In this document: positions 5,342-8,122 of the stretch, piece by piece
Numbering within the stretch: the stretch's first letter is position 1
Layout: each line of letters starts with the position of its first letter
Assembly (NCBI GenBank): GCA_043806415.1
Contig: JAZDHB010000100.1
Span: 1-8,122, forward strand
DNA length: 8,122 bases
DNA from: CAIXYX01 sp043806415
GTDB taxonomy: Archaea > Micrarchaeota > Micrarchaeia > Anstonellales > Anstonellaceae
Reading direction: 5' to 3'
Program-made: the position numbers and the translations under genes
The notes under the pieces: generated by a model
What the model saw: only the letters and a program-made list of their open reading frames with translations
Database searches by the model: none
What the model was told of the DNA's origin: nothing

Positions 5342-6598
5342 TCAGAATTCAATCCGCTCGCACTTCATATAATCGCGCAGCGCCTTGGGGATCTCGATCC
5401 CGCCCTCGTCCTGGAAATTCTCCAGGATGGCCACGAGCGTGCGCCCGACCGCGAGGCCCGAGCCGTTGAGCGTGTGCGCGTATTCGTTCCTGTTCTCGCG
5501 CCTCAGCTTGATGTCGGCGCGCCGGGCCTGGAAGTCGGTGCAGTCCGAGCACGAGGAGATCTCGCGGTAGGCGTCCTGCGAGGGCAGCCACACCTCGATA
5601 TCGTACGTCTTGGCCGACGAGAACCCCAGGTCGGCGGTGCACAGCTCGATGGTCCGGTAGGGCAGCCCGAGCTTCTTGAGCACGTCCTCGGCGTCGAGCA
5701 CCAGCCCCTCCAGCTCCTCGAACGATTTCTCGGCCGTCGCGAACTTGACCAGCTCCACCTTCTCGAACTGGTGCTGGCGGATCAGCCCCTTGATGTCTTT
5801 TTGGTAATTGCCCGCCTCCTTTCGGAAGCAGGGCGTGAGGGCGCAGTACTTGAGGGGCAGCGCTTTGGCGTCCAGCACCTCGCCGGCATGCAGGTTCACG
5901 AGCGGCACCTCGCTGGTGGGGATCATCCACAGGTCGCTCTCCTCCTCGTGGTAGGCTTCGGCCGCGAACTTGGGCAGCTGGCCCGCCCCGCTCATCGCCG
6001 CCGTCCCCACGAGGATCGGCACCGACACCTCGGTATACCCTTTCGCCACTGCATTCTCCAGCATGAACTGCCCGATGGAGCGCTGCAACCGCGCCACGTC
6101 CCCGTACAATACCGTGAAGCGCGAGCCCGACAGCTTCGCGCCGCGCTCAAAATCGATGAGCTTGCCAAGAATTTCGTAATGGGGCCGCACCTGCCCGCCC
6201 GTCCTGGCCGGTTTGCCCCACCGGCGCACTTCCTTGTTGTCTTTTTCGTCGTTCCCCACGGGCACGCTTTCGTGCGGCACGTTGGGCACGGTGAGCAGGA
6301 CGGCCCGCATCTTCTCCTCGAACACGCCCAGTTCGGCGTCGAATGCCTTGATCCTCGCGCTCAGCGCCCCCGTGCCGGCGATGATCCCGCTCGCGTCCTG
6401 CCCCGCCTTCTTGGCGGCCGAGATGCTTTCCGACAATTTGTTGCGCTCGCTCTTGAGGCCGTCCGTCTCGTGCTTGAGCGCGCGCCACTCCGCGTCCAGC
6501 TGCGCGATCTCCTCGATGGGCGCGACAGGGGCCTTGCGTTTGCGCAAGGCCTCCTTGAACGGGGAGGCGTCCGCGCGAATCGCTTTCAAATCCAGCAT
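5342..6598 (-). CDS. serS: Seryl-tRNA synthetase
   Basis: A class II aminoacyl-tRNA synthetase of 418 residues, the normal length for the common (bacterial/eukaryal and most archaeal) SerRS type. It activates serine with ATP and loads it onto tRNA-Ser in the cytoplasm. Residues about 30-105 are charged and heptad-like, the coiled-coil arm that grips the long arm of tRNA-Ser. PNVPHESVPVG follows at 105-115. The catalytic core shows TSE (228-230), motif 2 with FRKEAG at 258-263 and GLIRQHQFEKVEL at 271-283, YREISSCSDCTDFQARRA at 344-361, and motif 3 NGSGLAVGRTLVAILEN at 378-394. It is not the rare methanogen-type SerRS, which has different motifs and a zinc site. The ATG at 6598 is supported by GGAAGTGA five bases upstream and by the family-typical N-terminus MLDLKAIR. 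It lies 68 bases after serA on the same strand and is probably co-transcribed with it. No oddities were seen. Confidence 0.97.
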   Translation of the reverse strand: MLDLKAIRADASPFKEALRKRKAPVAPIEEIAQLDAEWRALKHETDGLKSERNKLSESISAAKKAGQDASGIIAGTGALSARIKAFDAELGVFEEKMRAVLLTVPNVPHESVPVGNDEKDNKEVRRWGKPARTGGQVRPHYEILGKLIDFERGAKLSGSRFTVLYGDVARLQRSIGQFMLENAVAKGYTEVSVPILVGTAAMSGAGQLPKFAAEAYHEEESDLWMIPTSEVPLVNLHAGEVLDAKALPLKYCALTPCFRKEAGNYQKDIKGLIRQHQFEKVELVKFATAEKSFEELEGLVLDAEDVLKKLGLPYRTIELCTADLGFSSAKTYDIEVWLPSQDAYREISSCSDCTDFQARRADIKLRRENRNEYAHTLNGSGLAVGRTLVAILENFQDEGGIEIPKALRDYMKCERIEF

Positions 6599-6603
6599 GC
6601 TTC

Positions 6604-6611
6604 TCACTTCC
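6604..6611 (-). promoter_or_regulatory. Ribosome site of serS
   Basis: The minus strand reads GGAAGTGA, one mismatch from the archaeal ideal GGAGGTGA and five bases before the ATG at 6598. It fixes the serS start inside a frame that is open for another kilobase upstream. Confidence 0.65.
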
Positions 6612-6666
6612 GAACCGCGGGGAATCCGCCGGACGGGGCGCCAGCCCGCCTTGGCAGTTTTCTCGT

Positions 6667-7563
6667 CTATTCCTTGCCTAACATCTGCCTTAGCTGCGCT
6701 ATTAAATCCTCCCCTATCCTCTCCTGCGCCTCGTACGTGCCCGCGCCGATGTGCGGCGTGAGGATGACGTTGTCGATCTCGCGCAGGGGCCCCTCGTAGG
6801 GCTCTTTCCCGTACACGTCCAGCGCCGCGCCCGCCAGATGTCCGCTTTCGAGCGCGTCCGCGAGCGCCGCTTCGTCCACCATCGCCCCGCGGGCGGTGTT
6901 GATGAGGTAGGCGCCCCGCTTCATCCGGCCGATCCGCTCCTTGTCCATGAGCGCCGGCCCGCCGTTCTTGGTGGTGGCGTGCAGGCTGACGATGTCCGCG
7001 CATTCGACCAGCTGGTCGATGTCCTTGTAATGGCCGTACGGGCCGGCGACCATCTTGGGGTCGTTGTAGATGACGCGCATGCCCAGGGCCGACGCCTTCT
7101 CGGCCACCATCCGACCGATGCGCCCGAACCCCACGAGTCCCAGCGTCTTTCCGGCCGCCTCGTGGCCCGTGCAGCCCTTCTTGTCCCACTCGCCCGTCTT
7201 CATCTTCGCGTGCGCCCGCCCGACGTTGCGCAGCAGGCATATCAGCAGGCCGATGGTGAGCTCCGCCACCGCGGCCGTGCTGGCGCCCGGCGTGTTGATC
7301 ACCCGGATGCCCCGGCCCTCGCACGCCATCCTGTCCACGTTGTCCAGGCCGACGCCCGCGCGCGCCACGATCTTCAAGCGAGGCGCGTCGGCGATGAGGT
7401 CGGCCGTCACCTTGGTGGCCGAGCGCACGATGAGCACGTCGGCCTCTTTTAGCGCGAGCTTGAGGTCTTCGGGCTGGCATTCCACTTCGCCCAAGCTCCT
7501 GAGTTTCTCCACCACTTCCTTTTCCATCGCGTCGGCGATGACGATTTTTTTCCTGTCGGCCAT
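6667..7563 (-). CDS. serA: D-3-phosphoglycerate dehydrogenase, short form
   Basis: A 298-residue NAD-dependent 2-hydroxyacid dehydrogenase. It most likely oxidises 3-phosphoglycerate to 3-phosphohydroxypyruvate, the first step of serine synthesis. RAGVGLDNVD at 68-77 and NTPGASTAAVAELT at 90-103 are typical of phosphoglycerate dehydrogenases. The Rossmann motif GFGRIG is at 145-150 with Asp168 after the second strand, an NAD mark. The catalytic trio is Arg225 (NTARG), Glu254 (KEP) and His271 (TPHIGAGT). The protein stops after the substrate domain, so it lacks the ACT regulatory domain of long SerA forms and probably lacks serine feedback through it. The loop LHATTKNGGPAL at 194-205 differs from the usual LHxPLTPET. 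I chose ATG 7563 over an in-frame TTG nine bases upstream because ATG plus ADRKK fits better; neither has a strong ribosome site. It sits 70 bases after the aminotransferase and 68 before serS. Another 2-hydroxyacid dehydrogenase activity cannot be excluded, but the context favours SerA. Confidence 0.9.
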   Translation of the reverse strand: MADRKKIVIADAMEKEVVEKLRSLGEVECQPEDLKLALKEADVLIVRSATKVTADLIADAPRLKIVARAGVGLDNVDRMACEGRGIRVINTPGASTAAVAELTIGLLICLLRNVGRAHAKMKTGEWDKKGCTGHEAAGKTLGLVGFGRIGRMVAEKASALGMRVIYNDPKMVAGPYGHYKDIDQLVECADIVSLHATTKNGGPALMDKERIGRMKRGAYLINTARGAMVDEAALADALESGHLAGAALDVYGKEPYEGPLREIDNVILTPHIGAGTYEAQERIGEDLIAQLRQMLGKE

Positions 7564-7591
7564 GATGATCAAACCCCGCGAATTCCAGCAA

Positions 7592-7603
7592 GCGAAATAT
7601 CAG
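7592..7603 (+). repeat. 12-base element GCGAAATATCAG, copy 2
   Basis: Exact copy of the element at 5283-5294, on the opposite strand, 29 bases upstream of the serA ATG. It overlaps a small inverted repeat, AAATA (7595-7599) with TATTT (7605-7609). On the gene strand, GAAAAATAC just before it might act as a weak internal promoter for serA. Confidence 0.35.
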
Positions 7604-7633
7604 GTATTTTTCCTGCCGCATTCCCTTCTTTTC

Positions 7634-8122
7634 CTACACGTCTAATTCCTTCTTCACGCGTTCCAGCGCATCCAATCCTTTACCTATCCTTTCCATATCC
7701 ACGTCGCCCATGTTGCAGAAGCGCAGCGTGGTGTCGGCCCAGTCCGCGTGCCCGCCTCCCAATTTGACGGAATAGTCTGACTGCAGCTTGGCATTCACTT
7801 CCTTGTTCTTCTGGCAGAAAAATGCAGTCACTGTGCTCGACTCGAATCCCGGCTCGGTGACGAGCTTGAAGCCCATCTGCTGGAGGCGGGCGCGGACATG
7901 CGCAGCCATTTTTTCATGCCGTTCCACGAATGCGGGCTGGCCCTCTTTTTTCAGCATGTCCAGCGCCACCCGCAACGAATAAATTATGCTCACGGCCGGC
8001 GTGGTCGGATTCTCGAACTTCGCCGCGCTTTTTCGGTAGACCTTGAGATTCATGAAATTCGAGCGCACCGGCGAACTCTCAATCGCCCTTGTCGCAGCCG
8101 GCGAGTGCGACACCACCGCAAG
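7634..8122 (-). CDS. Class V aminotransferase, C-terminal part (phosphoserine or alanine-glyoxylate type)
   Basis: The last 162 residues of a gene that enters from beyond the window; the frame is open at 8122. The fragment matches the C-terminal half of the alanine/serine-glyoxylate aminotransferase family of class V PLP enzymes. LAVVSHSPAA at the cut is the stretch that normally follows soon after the PLP-binding lysine, which must lie just outside. Then come a MNLKVYRKSA segment (24-34), PTTPAVSIIYSLRVALDML (39-57), a helix with ERHEKMAAHVRARL, ESSTVTAFF (94-102), and TTLRFCNMGDVD (131-142). In the last of these, Arg134 matches the arginine that holds the substrate carboxylate. Archaeal members include phosphoserine aminotransferases (for example MJ0959 of Methanocaldococcus). 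Followed by serA, the likely job is 3-phosphohydroxypyruvate to O-phosphoserine, but alanine- or serine-glyoxylate exchange is possible. The family is firm; the substrate is inferred from context. Confidence 0.88.
   Translation of the reverse strand, partial: LAVVSHSPAATRAIESSPVRSNFMNLKVYRKSAAKFENPTTPAVSIIYSLRVALDMLKKEGQPAFVERHEKMAAHVRARLQQMGFKLVTEPGFESSTVTAFFCQKNKEVNAKLQSDYSVKLGGGHADWADTTLRFCNMGDVDMERIGKGLDALERVKKELDV

Noticed and set aside
5147..6799. A 550-codon open frame on the plus strand
   Set aside because: It lies antisense to serS and part of the MFS and serA genes. It is Arg/Pro/His/Leu-rich low-quality protein of the kind GC-rich DNA yields opposite real genes, and the serS motifs on the other strand are unambiguous.
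6599..7621. Upstream extension of the serS frame to 7621
   Set aside because: The frame is open by base composition only. The extension is Arg/Gly/His-rich, overlaps serA in another phase, and the ATG at 6598 has its own ribosome site and a family-typical N-terminus.
1..8122. CRISPR array, tRNA or rRNA genes, insertion sequence ends
   Set aside because: I looked on both strands and saw no regularly spaced repeats, no tRNA cloverleaf in the spacers and no transposase or terminal inverted repeats.

Overview
The window looks archaeal. The evidence is of three kinds. (1) TATA boxes sit about 25 bases upstream of start codons, so transcripts appear leaderless (1058-1067 for the gene starting at 1037; 3640-3664 for the gene starting at 3627). 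(2) Strong GGAGG-type ribosome sites appear mainly at internal operon genes. (3) Gene content includes a SerK-type ParB-fold serine kinase, first characterised in Thermococcus, and an archaeal-type ORC/STAND-like ATPase. I cannot name the lineage; a euryarchaeote or a DPANN archaeon with a GC-rich genome would both fit. Most of the sequence is GC-rich (6841-6900 is 44/60 G+C). The stretch of about 2.1-3.66 kb is visibly poorer in G+C (28/60 at 2641-2700, 25/60 at 2161-2220).

Layout. 1-431: the 3' part of a membrane-anchored protein with a doubtful 5' end, followed by a hairpin/T-tract terminator. 582-1037 (-): a small four-helix membrane protein of unknown role. It is divergent from 1144-1956 (+), a SerK-like free L-serine kinase. 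A shared AT-rich promoter lies between them, and a hairpin lies in the predicted serK leader. 1957-2100: a convergent spacer with a T-tract terminator for the minus strand. 2101-3627 (-): a compact three-gene cassette of AAA+/ORC-like ATPase, a 94-aa two-helix membrane protein, and a 38-aa (or 36-aa) one-helix protein too short for routine gene calling. The cassette has its own promoter, overlapping stops and starts, and an atypical base composition. 3747-5231 (-): an MFS transporter. 5342-8122 (-): a serine cluster of class V aminotransferase (cut by the window end), D-3-phosphoglycerate dehydrogenase (serA) and seryl-tRNA synthetase (serS), ending in a palindrome/T-tract.

How the genes fit. 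SerA and the aminotransferase would make O-phosphoserine from 3-phosphoglycerate. SerS would charge serine onto tRNA. The SerK-like enzyme a few kilobases away would convert free serine back to O-phosphoserine, as needed for cysteine synthesis in Thermococcus. The MFS protein sits between them with no sequence evidence of its substrate. The ATPase/micro-membrane-protein cassette is the least explained part and the best candidate for an undescribed system. It looks like a separate insertion between the serine-related genes.
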